Translations under genes and position numbers: made by a program
Source: Nocardioides sp. Root122
GTDB lineage: Bacteria; Actinomycetota; Actinomycetes; Propionibacteriales; Nocardioidaceae
Assembly (NCBI RefSeq): GCF_001425025.1
Contig: NZ_LMDE01000001.1
Location: 354,751-418,750 of the forward strand
Direction of reading: 5' to 3'
Length of the DNA stretch: 64,000 nucleotides
Shown here: positions 26,441-35,379 of the stretch, in pieces
Position numbering within the stretch: position 1 is the stretch's first letter
How the letters are laid out: every line of letters starts with the position of its first letter
Notes under the pieces: generated by a model
The model's database searches: none
Told to the model about the DNA's origin: nothing
Seen by the model: the letters and a program-made list of their open reading frames with translations, nothing else

Positions 26441-27251
26441 TCTCGGGGTTCGCGTACCCCTCGCGATAGCTCGGGCGGCTCGGCGCCCAGCCCGTCGACC
26501 GGAGTCGCGCGTTCGAGAGCCGCTTGCCGTGCCCCTGCGCCACGTCGGCGGGCGGGGGAGCGGGGGCGCCGAGCTGCTCGGCGAGGAACGCGGCGACGTC
26601 CCCCATCTGGGCAGGTACGTCGTCGGTGCCGAGGTAGAGCCGCTCCGGCTCGTCGGTCATCGTCAGCAGGTGCACCACCGCGGCGGCGGCGTCCTCGCGG
26701 TGGATCCGGTTGGTCCACCGGTGCGGGTCGGATACCCGGCCCTCGCGGACCATGTCGAGCAGTCGCGTGCTGCTGCCGCCGTACAGTCCGGAGAGGCGCA
26801 GCACCGTGCCGTGGGGGAGGCGCTCGTGGAAGGTCTCCTCGGCCGCGACGAGCATCCGGCCGGGGCCGTCAGACGGGTCGGGCGCCGCCGTCTCGTCCTG
26901 CACCCCGGGGCGGTCGCTGCTGCCGTGGACGGCGGTCGACGAGACCAGGACGGCGCGCTCCGGCGCCACTGGCAGCGCGTCGAGCGCCCGCGCCATCCCG
27001 TCGACGTACGTCGCCCGGTAGGCCTCCTCGGTCCGCGGACGCGCGGTGAGCGCGACGACCACGAAGCGCGGACGTACGTCGGACAGGTCGGGCGGGCCCG
27101 CCGTCAGGTCGACCGAGCGGCCGACCAGCGGGGACGGGACGGCTGAGGCGTTGCGGCGCAGCGCGAGCACGTCGTGGCCGAGCGCGGCGAGCCGGAGACC
27201 GACCGCGGCGCCGAGGTCGCCGGCGCCGACGAGGAGGACGTCCGCTGTCAC
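26430..27251 (-). CDS. NAD(P)-binding epimerase/dehydratase-like protein
   Basis: A 273-residue Rossmann protein of the extended SDR family. The N-terminal VTADVLLVGAGDLGAAVGLRL has the GxGxxG dinucleotide loop (about 9-14), followed by VLVSSTAVHGSSD and LRLSGLYGG, where the catalytic Tyr would be. Members of this YeeZ-like group act on small sugar or nucleotide derivatives, but the substrate is unknown. The GTG start overlaps the stop of the PfkB kinase gene. The C-terminal MVE and TAG stop are contributed by a palindromic repeat, so the native terminus may have been replaced. Confidence 0.75.
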   Translation of the reverse strand: MTADVLLVGAGDLGAAVGLRLAALGHDVLALRRNASAVPSPLVGRSVDLTAGPPDLSDVRPRFVVVALTARPRTEEAYRATYVDGMARALDALPVAPERAVLVSSTAVHGSSDRPGVQDETAAPDPSDGPGRMLVAAEETFHERLPHGTVLRLSGLYGGSSTRLLDMVREGRVSDPHRWTNRIHREDAAAAVVHLLTMTDEPERLYLGTDDVPAQMGDVAAFLAEQLGAPAPPPADVAQGHGKRLSNARLRSTGWAPSRPSYREGYANPEMVE

Positions 27252-28234
27252 GGGGGCAGGGTAGCGAGCGGTGAGCGACCGGCGAGGAAGTCGTCGACCT
27301 CGGCCGCGGTCGGTGCGGACTCCGGCCCGCGCCGCGTCACCTTGATCGCGGCGGCCGCGTTGGCGCGCCGGCAGCCCTCCACCCACGGCGTACCGGCGGC
27401 CACCTCGGCCAGCAGCGCGCCCGTGTGCGTGTCGCCGGCGCCGTTGGTGTCGACCGGCTTCTGCGGGAAGCCAGGGACGTACGTCGTCTCGGTGCCGACG
27501 CGGACCGCGCACCCCTGCGGCCCGTCGCGGACGATCGCGACGGCGTCGCCGCGGAGCAGGGGAGCGACGGCGGTGGTCAGCCCGGCCAGGTCCGTGGGCG
27601 GCTCCTGCCCGACCGCGCGCAGGATGTCCTCGGCCTCCTCGGCGTTGCTTGACCAGACGTCGGTCAGCTCGAGCATCGCCTCGCGGACGTGCTCGCTGAG
27701 GGTGGCGAACGCCGCTCCCGGGTCGAGCACGACGACCACGTCGGGGTGCAGCGTCGGCAGCCAGGCGAGCAGCGGCTCGCCGGTGGCGGCGAGGGCGAGC
27801 GAGAAGCCGGTGACGCAGACCAGGTCGCCGGGCTGCGGGTCGGAGGTGGCCAAGGACTCGACGCTGATCCGGCGCTCGGCGCCGAGCGTCGTCACGAAGG
27901 TCCGCTCGGCGCTCGGCTCGACCATCACCACGCAGATGCCGGTGTCGAGTCCCTCGACCGGTGGGGCAGACACCGCGATGCCTTCTGCGCCGAGGGCGGA
28001 GCGGATGAGGTCGCCGTGGGGGCCGGTGCCGATCGCGCCGGCACCGACGCAGTCCGCGCCGAAGCGCGCCGCCGCGAGCAGCACGGTGACGGTGCCGCCC
28101 GCGTAGTCGGTGGCGGACGTGGCCATCACGTTCTGTCCGCGGTCCGGCAGGTCGGGCACCTCGACGACCACGTCGACCAGGGCCTGGCCGGTGTGGATGA
28201 CCCGGCTCACCGGGTGGTTCGCTGGGCGAGTCAC
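27248..28234 (-). CDS. PfkB-family carbohydrate kinase
   Basis: A 328-residue ribokinase-like kinase. It has the N-terminal GQALVDVVVEVPDLPDRG strand and loop, GGTVTVLLAAARFGADCVGAGAIGTGPHGD (substrate lid region, about 47-77) and the second PfkB signature DTNGAGDTHTGAL with the catalytic Asp (about 272-285). The likely reaction is ATP-dependent phosphorylation of a sugar or nucleoside. The GTG start overlaps the stop of the cysteine hydrolase gene (GTGA); another GTG 24 bases in is possible. The order hydrolase-kinase-epimerase suggests one small catabolic operon. Confidence 0.88.
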   Translation of the reverse strand: MTRPANHPVSRVIHTGQALVDVVVEVPDLPDRGQNVMATSATDYAGGTVTVLLAAARFGADCVGAGAIGTGPHGDLIRSALGAEGIAVSAPPVEGLDTGICVVMVEPSAERTFVTTLGAERRISVESLATSDPQPGDLVCVTGFSLALAATGEPLLAWLPTLHPDVVVVLDPGAAFATLSEHVREAMLELTDVWSSNAEEAEDILRAVGQEPPTDLAGLTTAVAPLLRGDAVAIVRDGPQGCAVRVGTETTYVPGFPQKPVDTNGAGDTHTGALLAEVAAGTPWVEGCRRANAAAAIKVTRRGPESAPTAAEVDDFLAGRSPLATLPP

Positions 28235-28776
28235 TGCGCGAGGACCTCGTCGGTGGTGGCGAGCGTGATCTGCGGGGGATAGAGCGCCATCACGTCCATC
28301 GCGGCCCGGTGGTTCTCCGGCGTCGAGCCGGCGCAGGCGTCGGTGACGACCGTGATCGTGGCCCCGGCGTCGGCCGCGGCGAGCGCCGTGGAGACGACGC
28401 AGCAGTCGGTGGAGACGCCGGCCAGGACGAGGTGCGGGGTGGGGCCGGTGACGGCCTGGAGCGCGTAGCCCCACTTGCCGAAGGTCGGCAGCGAGACGAC
28501 CTCGCTGCCGAGGTCGGCCAGCTCGGGGACGACCTCGAGCAGCGGGTCGCCCTCCGGGACGTTGGCGAACGGCCACGCCTCGAGGTAGGCCGCCCAGCTG
28601 CCCTGCGGGTCCGGCGCGGGGACCCAGCGCGTGACGACGGTGCGTTCGCCGGCCGCGGCAGCGAGTCGTCGTACGGGGGCGACGATGTCCGGGAACATCG
28701 GCGAGCCCCACTGGCTCGCGGCGTCGGCGAAGATCCGCTGCGGGTCGATCACGACCAGCCAGGCGTCGGGGTGCAT
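28231..28776 (-). CDS. Isochorismatase-like cysteine hydrolase
   Basis: A 181-residue member of the isochorismatase/nicotinamidase family. The catalytic triad can be placed as Asp11 in VVIDPQRIF, Lys in TFGKWGY and the nucleophile Cys in GVSTDCCVVSTALAAADAGA (about 120-139). Such enzymes hydrolyse amides such as nicotinamide or N-carbamoyl compounds. It heads the operon with the PfkB kinase and the epimerase-like gene, so the amide may belong to nucleoside or base breakdown. That link is inference. Confidence 0.88.
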   Translation of the reverse strand: MHPDAWLVVIDPQRIFADAASQWGSPMFPDIVAPVRRLAAAAGERTVVTRWVPAPDPQGSWAAYLEAWPFANVPEGDPLLEVVPELADLGSEVVSLPTFGKWGYALQAVTGPTPHLVLAGVSTDCCVVSTALAAADAGATITVVTDACAGSTPENHRAAMDVMALYPPQITLATTDEVLAQ

Positions 28777-28825
28777 GCCGCCACCTTGTCAGAGAGCTCC
28801 GCCCGTCGGCACCACCTGGAAAGAC

Positions 28826-28863
28826 GTCGGCGGCCACCGGTCCCCCGACCGGTAGCCGCCGAC
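28826..28863 (-). terminator. Hairpin terminator after the ABC exporter genes
   Basis: GTCGGCGGCCACCGGT and ACCGGTAGCCGCCGAC pair with one mismatch around a CCCCCG loop. It lies 23 bases after the permease stop on the minus strand and before the cysteine hydrolase operon. It lacks a clear T-run. Confidence 0.65.
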
Positions 28864-28885
28864 TCGCCTGAGGTGAGCAGGGGGA

Positions 28886-29701
28886 CTACTTCACCTCGGC
28901 ACGCAGGACCGCGCGCAGGCCGATGGCCAGCGGGATCCAGAGCCACACGAGGGTGGTGACACCGAGCTGGGACCACTGCTCGCCGGTCATCGACCCGTTG
29001 TAGAGGGCGGACGAGGCGTAGTTGATGTCCAGCCAGGGTCCGTTGTCGCGCCACCACTCCTGGGTCGAGGCGAACGCGCTGCTGATGGTGGGCAGCAGGG
29101 CGGTGTAGACGAAGTACGCCACGACGGCGCCGGCGGAGTTGCGGATCAGCACCGCCAGCATGAAGCCGATCGCCATGCCGATGACGTTGGCCAGGACGAT
29201 GTAGCCGAACTCGGTCAGCGAGACGTTCCAGGTGGTGTCGACACCGGCGATCGCGGTGCCCACGAGGTTGCCGAGGGCGCCGATCACTGCCGCGAGCACC
29301 ATCGACACGATGGCGACGCCGAGGATCGCCACGGCCTTGGCGAAGATGACCCGGCCACGGTGCGGCACCAGGGTGAAGGTCGTCAGGCCGCTGCGCTGGC
29401 TCCACTCGCCGGTCAGGGCGAGGATCGCGACCACGGGGAGCAGGATGGACATCGGGGCGCCGATGGCCGTCGCGAACGTCTCGTAGGTCAGCTCGTCGCG
29501 AGGAGCGAAGACGATCACCGCTGCGGTGGCGAGCAGCGCGGCGATGCCGATGCCCGCCACGAGCCAGAAGCCGGCCCGGGTGTCGAACATCTTGCGGAGC
29601 TCGACGCCCACCAGGCGGGTCGTCGGGATCGGGGCGACCGACCGCGGGCGGCGGGCGGGGGCGTCGGTGGAGGCCGGCGGGGCCAGGGTCGTGGTGGTCA
29701 T
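28886..29701 (-). CDS. ABC-2 type permease
   Basis: A 271-residue membrane protein with about six hydrophobic segments (for example residues 47-70, 83-105, 124-146, 158-182, 188-210 and 242-263). The N-terminus is a Pro/Ala-rich cytoplasmic stretch, then LVGVELRKMFDTRAGFW, which is common in ABC-2 exporters. It probably forms the channel of the adjacent ATPase. Its ATG overlaps the stop of the ATPase gene (ATGA). The transported compound is unknown; the pair resembles peptide or drug exporters. Confidence 0.85.
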   Translation of the reverse strand: MTTTTLAPPASTDAPARRPRSVAPIPTTRLVGVELRKMFDTRAGFWLVAGIGIAALLATAAVIVFAPRDELTYETFATAIGAPMSILLPVVAILALTGEWSQRSGLTTFTLVPHRGRVIFAKAVAILGVAIVSMVLAAVIGALGNLVGTAIAGVDTTWNVSLTEFGYIVLANVIGMAIGFMLAVLIRNSAGAVVAYFVYTALLPTISSAFASTQEWWRDNGPWLDINYASSALYNGSMTGEQWSQLGVTTLVWLWIPLAIGLRAVLRAEVK

Positions 29702-30594
29702 GCTGCTGCTCCTTCACGGGCGGTCTCGGCGGTGAGCTCGAGGAACATCTCCTCCAGGCCGGCGCCGTCGGCGGCGCGCAGCTCGCGCAGGACGACGCCG
29801 GCACGGTGTGCGGCCTCTCCCACGAGCTCGGGGTCGGCGTCGACGCGCAGGCCGCCGTCGATCGGGGTGGTGACGACGGACGCCTCGTGCAGGGCACGGG
29901 CCAGGCGGTCGGCGTCGGAGGTGCGGACGAGTGTGCCGGCGGCGGCCAGCAGCTCGGACTTGCTGCCCTGGGCCACGATCCGGCCCTGGCCGATCACAAC
30001 GAGGTCGTCGGCGATGACCTCGATCTCGTGCAGGAGGTGGGAGGACAGCAGCACGGTGCCGCCGTCGTTCGCGAAGCCGCGGAGCAGGTCACGCATCCAG
30101 CGGATGCCGGCCGGGTCCAGCCCGTTGGCGGGCTCGTCGAGGATGAGCACCTCGGGGTCGCCGATGAGCGCGGTCGCGATGCCGAGGCGCTGGCGCATGC
30201 CGAGGCTGTAGTTGCGCACGCGCCGTCCGGCCTCGTCCTCGGTGAGGCCGACGCGGGCGAGGGTCTCGGCGACGCGGCTCTTCGGCAGGCCCATGGTCTG
30301 CGCTGCCACGGCGAGGATCTCGCGGCCGGTGCGGCCGGCGTGCTGGGCGGACGCGTCCAGCAGGACGCCGACCTCCAGGCCCGGGTTCGCCAGGTCGCGG
30401 TAGTCGCGACCGCTGATCGTGACGCGGCCGGAGGACGGGCGGGTGAGGCCGACCATGACGCGCATGGTGGTGGACTTGCCGGCGCCGTTGGGGCCGAGGA
30501 ATCCGGTGACGCGCCCGGTGGCGGCCGTGAAGGACACGTGGTCGACGGCCGTGAAGGTGCCGTACTGCTTGGTGAGGGACTCGACGCTGATCAT
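29698..30594 (-). CDS. ABC transporter ATP-binding protein
   Basis: A 298-residue ATPase of the DrrA/BcrA type. It shows Walker A GPNGAGKST (about 34-42), the signature YSLGMRQRLG, Walker B VLILDEPANGLDP and the switch His in LLSSHLLHEI. The C-terminal 80 residues form the regulatory extension usual for ABC-2 exporters. The start is ATG 30594. It is coupled to the permease gene by a 4-base overlap. No response regulator or resistance gene is adjacent to hint at the cargo. Confidence 0.92.
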   Translation of the reverse strand: MISVESLTKQYGTFTAVDHVSFTAATGRVTGFLGPNGAGKSTTMRVMVGLTRPSSGRVTISGRDYRDLANPGLEVGVLLDASAQHAGRTGREILAVAAQTMGLPKSRVAETLARVGLTEDEAGRRVRNYSLGMRQRLGIATALIGDPEVLILDEPANGLDPAGIRWMRDLLRGFANDGGTVLLSSHLLHEIEVIADDLVVIGQGRIVAQGSKSELLAAAGTLVRTSDADRLARALHEASVVTTPIDGGLRVDADPELVGEAAHRAGVVLRELRAADGAGLEEMFLELTAETAREGAAA

Positions 30595-30763
30595 GGGTCA
30601 CACCCTCGCCCCGAGCCGCACCCGCGCACATCGGGGACAGTGCGGAGACGGGCCCTGAGAGCGACCCTGAGAAACCCCCCAGCGCGTCCCCGGTCGGGTG
30701 GGGCCCGGCGCCGCACCTCACCCGTGTCGGGACGGGTTGGGGTGGGCTTGGGACAATGGCCCG

Positions 30764-31837
30764 GTGAGCAAGCCCACCGAGCAACGTCCGCCCCAGGTCA
30801 GCCTGGCGTCGGGCATCGTCATGTTCGCCTCGGTGCTGGTGCTGATCACCGCCTGGGAGCAGGTCGCCTCGCTCGGCTCGCTCGAGACCCAGGAGGCGAT
30901 CGACACCTTCCTCACCGAGCCGCCGTTCTCCTCGCTCGGCCTCGACCTGGCCGCCACCCGCGACCTGCTGCGCATCACCTCGCTGGTGGCCGCCGGTGCC
31001 GCGTGCGCGACCGCCATCCTCGGCTGGTACGTCCGCAAGCCTGACCGCTCCGCCCGCCTCGGCCTCACGATCTTCGCGGTCCCGGCCTTCGTCGCCGGTG
31101 TCCCGTCCGGGGGCCTGGCGGGCGCCTTCGTCGCGGCCGGCGCCGCGATGCTCTGGATGATGCCCGCGCGGGAGTGGTTCGCCACCGGGAGGTGGACCCC
31201 GCCGACGCCCGTGTCGAAGCCGGACCCCGTCTCCCGTACGACGACCGGAGCGGCCGGACCACACCCGACGGCCCAGCCGGGTCCCGTGCAGCCGCCTCCC
31301 GCCGCGCGCCCCTTCGGCATGCCGGGCCAGCCCCAGCCCGTACGACCGGTGCCCGCTCCGCAGGGCCCGCCCCCCTCCTGGCAGCAGCGCCAGCTCCTGC
31401 ACACCCGACCCGGCGCGATGGTGACCGCCTTCGTGCTCACCGTCGTGATGGCGGGCGGGCTGCTGGCCCTGTCGCTGCTGTGGATCGCCCTCGCCGGGAT
31501 CTCCCCCGAGTTCCTGATGAGCGTTCTCGAGCAGCAGCAGCCCCAGCTCGTCGAGGACAGCATGACGCTCCAGCAGGTCCAGGGCACCGTCTACACCTAC
31601 GCCGGCGCGTTCGCCGTGTGGTGCGTGGCCGCGCTCGTCTTCGCCGGCTTCGCCATGGCGCGGCGCGACTGGGCACGGCGAGCCCTGATGCTGACCGCCG
31701 CGTTCAGCGCCGGCGGCTGCCTGGTCTTCGTGCTCGACACGGTGCTGGTCATCATCCCAGCGGCCGCCGCTGTCGCCACGGTGATCTGCCTGCGCCGCAT
31801 CGAGGTGCGGCGCTGGTTCGCGCTCGACCCGCGATGA
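30764..31837 (+). CDS. Multi-span membrane protein with proline-rich linker
   Basis: A 357-residue protein of unknown function. Hydrophobic segments at about residues 15-33, 72-90 and 103-140 are followed by a Pro/Ala/Gln-rich cytoplasmic linker (about 155-220), and then three more segments (about 227-255, 287-312 and 320-342). No enzymatic motif is seen. The GTG start at 30764 is only about 8 bases after a GACAAT -10-like box, so the transcript is probably leaderless. It lies upstream of another proline-rich membrane protein in the same direction. Confidence 0.6.
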   Translation: MSKPTEQRPPQVSLASGIVMFASVLVLITAWEQVASLGSLETQEAIDTFLTEPPFSSLGLDLAATRDLLRITSLVAAGAACATAILGWYVRKPDRSARLGLTIFAVPAFVAGVPSGGLAGAFVAAGAAMLWMMPAREWFATGRWTPPTPVSKPDPVSRTTTGAAGPHPTAQPGPVQPPPAARPFGMPGQPQPVRPVPAPQGPPPSWQQRQLLHTRPGAMVTAFVLTVVMAGGLLALSLLWIALAGISPEFLMSVLEQQQPQLVEDSMTLQQVQGTVYTYAGAFAVWCVAALVFAGFAMARRDWARRALMLTAAFSAGGCLVFVLDTVLVIIPAAAAVATVICLRRIEVRRWFALDPR

Positions 31838-31901
31838 GGCCCGTCCGACGCTGCGACCATCCCTGCGCCGGCCCGCGCTGCAACCGGTGACATGGTGAGA
31901 T

Positions 31902-32795
31902 ATGGGCATGAGTGAGCACCCAGGCCCGTCGCAGAACCCCTACGGCCAGCCCGTCCCGTCGGGCCAGGACAACCCCTACGGGCAGTCCTACGGCCAGCAG
32001 CCCGCGGGGCAGCAGCCCTACGGCTACGGGCAGCAGCCCTACGGCGGCGTGCCGACGCGCAGTGGCGACAAGCGCCCGGGCACGGTGACCGCCGCCGCGT
32101 GGATCACCATCGTCTTCTCCGCGATCACGGCGGTCCTCTTCGCCCTCGGCGGACTCGGCCTCCTCGTCGCGCGCGACGACGTGATCGCCGAGATGGAGCG
32201 GGTGCCGGAGTTCCAGGACGCCAACATCGACGCCGAGTCCGCGGTGGGCGTGCTGGTCGTCGTGCTGCTCGGGGTGGTCATCTGGTGCCTGGTGGCGGCG
32301 ATCCTCGCGGTGTTCGTGCTCCGCCGCTCCAACGTCGCGCGCATCCTGCTCGTCATCTCCGCCGCGGTCGCCGCGGTCTTCGCGCTGATCGGCATCACGA
32401 GCGGCATCTCCCTCGTCCCGCTGGTCGCCTGCCTGGCCACGATCGTGATGCTGTTCGTCGGCGGCGCCGGCGACTGGTTCAAGCGGGTCCCCGACCTCGG
32501 CGGCTACCCCGGCTACCCCGGCGACCCGGCGGGCTACCAGGCCGGCGCCTACGGCGGCTACGGCTCGACGGGCGCCGACCCCTACCAGCAGCAGGGCCAG
32601 CAGCCCGAGCAGCAGACCCCCCAGGGCGGCACGGCCTATCCCGACCCGTACGGCAACCCCTACGGCACGCCGTCCCAGCCCCAGCCGGGCGGCTCGCCCA
32701 ACCCCTACGGCCAGGTCCCGCCCACGCACCAGGACCCCGACGCCCCCGACGACGGGAACGGCGACCACCCGCCGCGGGACTACCCGGGCCGCTGA
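31902..32795 (+). CDS. Gln/Pro/Tyr-rich membrane protein
   Basis: A 297-residue protein with low-complexity ends. Residues 1-50 repeat NPYGQ/QQPYG motifs, three hydrophobic helices follow at about 66-88, 116-140 and 147-188, and the C-terminus from about 200 is again rich in GY, PYQQQ and NPYG. The central helices resemble DUF4064-type proteins. The tails are typical of actinobacterial membrane proteins of unknown function. A second ATG 6 bases downstream is an equally good start. Confidence 0.65.
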   Translation: MGMSEHPGPSQNPYGQPVPSGQDNPYGQSYGQQPAGQQPYGYGQQPYGGVPTRSGDKRPGTVTAAAWITIVFSAITAVLFALGGLGLLVARDDVIAEMERVPEFQDANIDAESAVGVLVVVLLGVVIWCLVAAILAVFVLRRSNVARILLVISAAVAAVFALIGITSGISLVPLVACLATIVMLFVGGAGDWFKRVPDLGGYPGYPGDPAGYQAGAYGGYGSTGADPYQQQGQQPEQQTPQGGTAYPDPYGNPYGTPSQPQPGGSPNPYGQVPPTHQDPDAPDDGNGDHPPRDYPGR

Positions 32796-32812
32796 CGCGG
32801 CCCGGCCCCGCC

Positions 32813-33988
32813 TCAGCGCGCCAGGTCGGCGGCAGCGAGACGGCGTACGCCCTCCTGGATCACGTCGGGCACCTTGCAGAATGCCCAGCGCACCAGCTGA
32901 CGCCCCGCCTCCGGGTGGTCGTAGAAGCCCTGCGTCGGGATCGCCACCACCCCGGCACGCTCGGGCAGGGCCAGGCAGAACTCGCGACCGTCGGACCAGC
33001 CGAGGTGGCTGATGTCGGTCGTGGCGAAGTACGTCCCCTCCGGCACGCGGGGCGTCAGGCCGGCGGCCGCGAGGCCGCCGCAGAGCAGGTCCCGGCGGAC
33101 CTGCAGGTCGCGCGCCAGCGCGCGCGGCCAGTCGGGCTCGTGGTCGAGGGCGTGCGCGATCGCAGGCTGCAGCGGTGAGCCGGAGGTGAAGGTGAGCCAC
33201 TGCTTGGCGGCCAGCAGCGCCTGCACGAGCGGTGCGGGACCGGTGGCCCAGCCGACCTTCCAGCCGGTGAACGACCAGCTCTTCCCGGCACTCGACAGGG
33301 TCAGCGTGCGCTCCCACATCCCCGGCAGGGTCGCGATCGGGACGTGTCCCTCCGCGGAGAGGGCGTCGTCGAAGACCAGGTGCTCGTAGACCTCGTCGGT
33401 CACCACCACCACGTCGTGCGCGATCGCCAGGTCGGCGACGACCTGCAGCTCCTCGCGGGTCAGCACGGTGCCGGTCGGGTTGTGCGGGGTGTTGAGCAGG
33501 ATCAGCCTGGTGTCGTCGGTGACGGCGGCCCGCAGCTCGTCGAGGTCGGGGCGGAAGCCCGGCGCGCGGAGCTGGACGGGGACGCGGCGCGCGCCGCACA
33601 TCTCGAGCATCGCGACGTAGGAGTCGTAGTAGGGCTCAAGCACGACGACCTCGTCGCCGGGGTCGACCATGCCGAGCAGGGCGGCCGCGATCCCCTCGGT
33701 GCAGCCCGTGGTGACCACCACCTCGGTCGCCGGGTCGGGCGTCAGGCCGTAGTGGCGCTGCTGGTGCCGGGAGATCGCCTCGCGCAGTGCAGGCACGCCG
33801 ATGCCGGGGGCGTACTGGTTGGCGCCGTGCTCCAGGGCGGCCTCGGCGGCGGCGATCACCGACGCCGGTCCGTCCACGTCGGGGAAGCCCTGGCCGAGGT
33901 TGAGCGCGCCGGTGCGCGCGGCGAGGGCCGACATCTCGCTGAAGACGGTCGGCGGGACGTGGGCCAGGCGGGCAGCGGTCCGGGACAT
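32813..33988 (-). CDS. PLP-dependent aminotransferase (class I)
   Basis: A 391-residue fold-type I aminotransferase. The PLP lysine is in SSAGKSWSFTGWKVGW (about 230-245); NTPHNPTGTVL (about 166-176) and TDEVYEHLVFDD are the cofactor-binding Asn and Asp/Tyr segments. The N-terminal LNLGQGFPDVDGP is characteristic of the N-succinyl-diaminopimelate aminotransferase (DapC) and KYAT/MtnE-like group. Exact substrate is uncertain. It is convergent with the membrane protein gene and divergent from pyrE. Confidence 0.9.
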   Translation of the reverse strand: MSRTAARLAHVPPTVFSEMSALAARTGALNLGQGFPDVDGPASVIAAAEAALEHGANQYAPGIGVPALREAISRHQQRHYGLTPDPATEVVVTTGCTEGIAAALLGMVDPGDEVVVLEPYYDSYVAMLEMCGARRVPVQLRAPGFRPDLDELRAAVTDDTRLILLNTPHNPTGTVLTREELQVVADLAIAHDVVVVTDEVYEHLVFDDALSAEGHVPIATLPGMWERTLTLSSAGKSWSFTGWKVGWATGPAPLVQALLAAKQWLTFTSGSPLQPAIAHALDHEPDWPRALARDLQVRRDLLCGGLAAAGLTPRVPEGTYFATTDISHLGWSDGREFCLALPERAGVVAIPTQGFYDHPEAGRQLVRWAFCKVPDVIQEGVRRLAAADLAR

Positions 33989-34045
33989 GTCTCGACAGAC
34001 TAGTGCGACGGCCGTGGTCGATCGCGCGTCGCTAGGGTGAGGCCC

Positions 34046-34573
34046 GTGGTTGACGAGACGCTCGCACGCGACATCGACGCCGCCTGCCGCCTGACCGGGG
34101 AGTTCGTCCTCCGGTCCGGCCAGGTCGCCGACACCTACTTCGACAAGTACCTCTTCGAGGCGCAGCCGGCCCTGCTCGACCGGGTGGCCACGCGGATGCT
34201 CGACCTGCTGCCGGAGGGCACCGAGCTCCTCGGCGGCCTCGAGCTCGGCGGCATCCCGATCGCCACGATGGTCTCGGCGAAGACCGGGCTGCCCGCGCTC
34301 TTCGTGCGCAAGATGGCCAAGGAGTACGGCACGTGCAAGCTCGCCGAGGGCCCGGACGTCGCCGGACGTCGGATCACCATCATCGAGGACGTCATCACCA
34401 CCGGGGGTGCCGTGCGCGACGCCACCCGAGAGCTCCGGGCGGCCGGCGCCGTGGTCGAGGTCGTGGTCTGCGCGATCGACCGCTCACCGGCCGGCGAGAA
34501 CCCGCTCGCCGACGTGGACCTCGAGGTGCGCTCGGTGCTGACCCGCGCCGACCTGGACGCCGTCCACCGCTGA
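34046..34573 (+). CDS. pyrE: Orotate phosphoribosyltransferase
   Basis: PyrE joins orotate and PRPP to make orotidine 5'-phosphate in pyrimidine synthesis. The 175-residue product has the PRPP-binding loop TIIEDVITTGG at 111-121, the orotate-side loop GELGGIP-like GLELGGIPIAT (64-74) and the mobile catalytic loop with VRKMAKEYG (about 87-95). GTG 34046 is preferred over GTG 34037 because TAGGGT at 34033-34038 looks like a -10 box, which would make the message leaderless. As in other actinobacteria, a TrmH-type methylase and a DedA gene are close. Confidence 0.93.
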   Translation: MVDETLARDIDAACRLTGEFVLRSGQVADTYFDKYLFEAQPALLDRVATRMLDLLPEGTELLGGLELGGIPIATMVSAKTGLPALFVRKMAKEYGTCKLAEGPDVAGRRITIIEDVITTGGAVRDATRELRAAGAVVEVVVCAIDRSPAGENPLADVDLEVRSVLTRADLDAVHR

Positions 34574-34595
34574 TCCTCCGCCGCCGGTTGCCCGG

Positions 34596-35351
34596 TCAGT
34601 CGACGTCGTGGCCGGTGATGTCGCGGTCGGGACCGCCGTCGTGCGGCCCGATCTCGGCGCCGGGGGCGCTGGTGCGCTTGTGCCGCCACCACTCGAACGC
34701 GATCGGGATGAGGGAGAAGGCGAGGATGACGACGATCAGCTTGTCGATGCTCTCGCCGAGCTGCGGGTAGGCGTCACCGAGGAAGAAGCCGAGCAGGCAG
34801 ATCGACAGGACCCAGAGCACCGCGCCGACGAAGCTCCACAGGAAGAAGCGGTGCCGGTTCATCCGGGTCACGCCCGCCACCACGGTGATGTAGGTGCGCA
34901 CGAAGGGCACGAAGCGCCCGATCACCAGCGCCTTGCTGCCGTGGCGGTCGAAGAACGCCGTGGTCTGGTCGAAGTACTTGCGCTTGATGATGCGCCCGTC
35001 GCGCTCGTAGAGCGGTGGCCCGATCCGCCGGCCGATCTCGTAGCCCACCACGTTGCCGAGGAACGCCGACCCGGTGAGCGCGGCGATCGCGATCAGCAGC
35101 TCGACGATGGGCGGTCCGGGGAACAGGTCCAGCTGGCCGGTCGCGATGAACAGGCCCAGCGCGAAGAGCAGGGTGTCGCCGGGCAGGATCGGGAAGAACA
35201 GGCCGCACTCGATGAAGACGATCGCCAGGCTGATCCAGAACAGCTCCGCCCCGAAGCGGTCCAGGAGCCAGTTCGGGTCCATCCAGTCGATGCCCAGCAG
35301 GAGCGGTGTCACGAGCCCGGCCGGGTCGAGGAGAGCGGTCACGCGCGCCAC
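34596..35351 (-). CDS. DedA-family membrane protein
   Basis: A 251-residue inner-membrane protein of the DedA/SNARE-associated family, which are thought to move phospholipids or protect the proton gradient. The family motif appears as FIECGLFFPILPGDTLLFALG (about 46-66) and GRFVPFVRTYITVVAGVTRM (about 145-165, with conserved Arg and Pro). Four to five hydrophobic segments follow. The C-terminus is hydrophilic and rich in His/Asp. It is convergent with pyrE. Confidence 0.9.
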   Translation of the reverse strand: MARVTALLDPAGLVTPLLLGIDWMDPNWLLDRFGAELFWISLAIVFIECGLFFPILPGDTLLFALGLFIATGQLDLFPGPPIVELLIAIAALTGSAFLGNVVGYEIGRRIGPPLYERDGRIIKRKYFDQTTAFFDRHGSKALVIGRFVPFVRTYITVVAGVTRMNRHRFFLWSFVGAVLWVLSICLLGFFLGDAYPQLGESIDKLIVVILAFSLIPIAFEWWRHKRTSAPGAEIGPHDGGPDRDITGHDVD

Positions 35352-35379
35352 CCTAACCAGCGCTCCCTAGCATGCAGGC

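Noticed and set aside
28886..30594. Secondary-metabolite export and resistance locus
   Set aside because: Only an ABC-2 pair is present; no biosynthetic gene is near, and the neighbours are ordinary metabolic genes.
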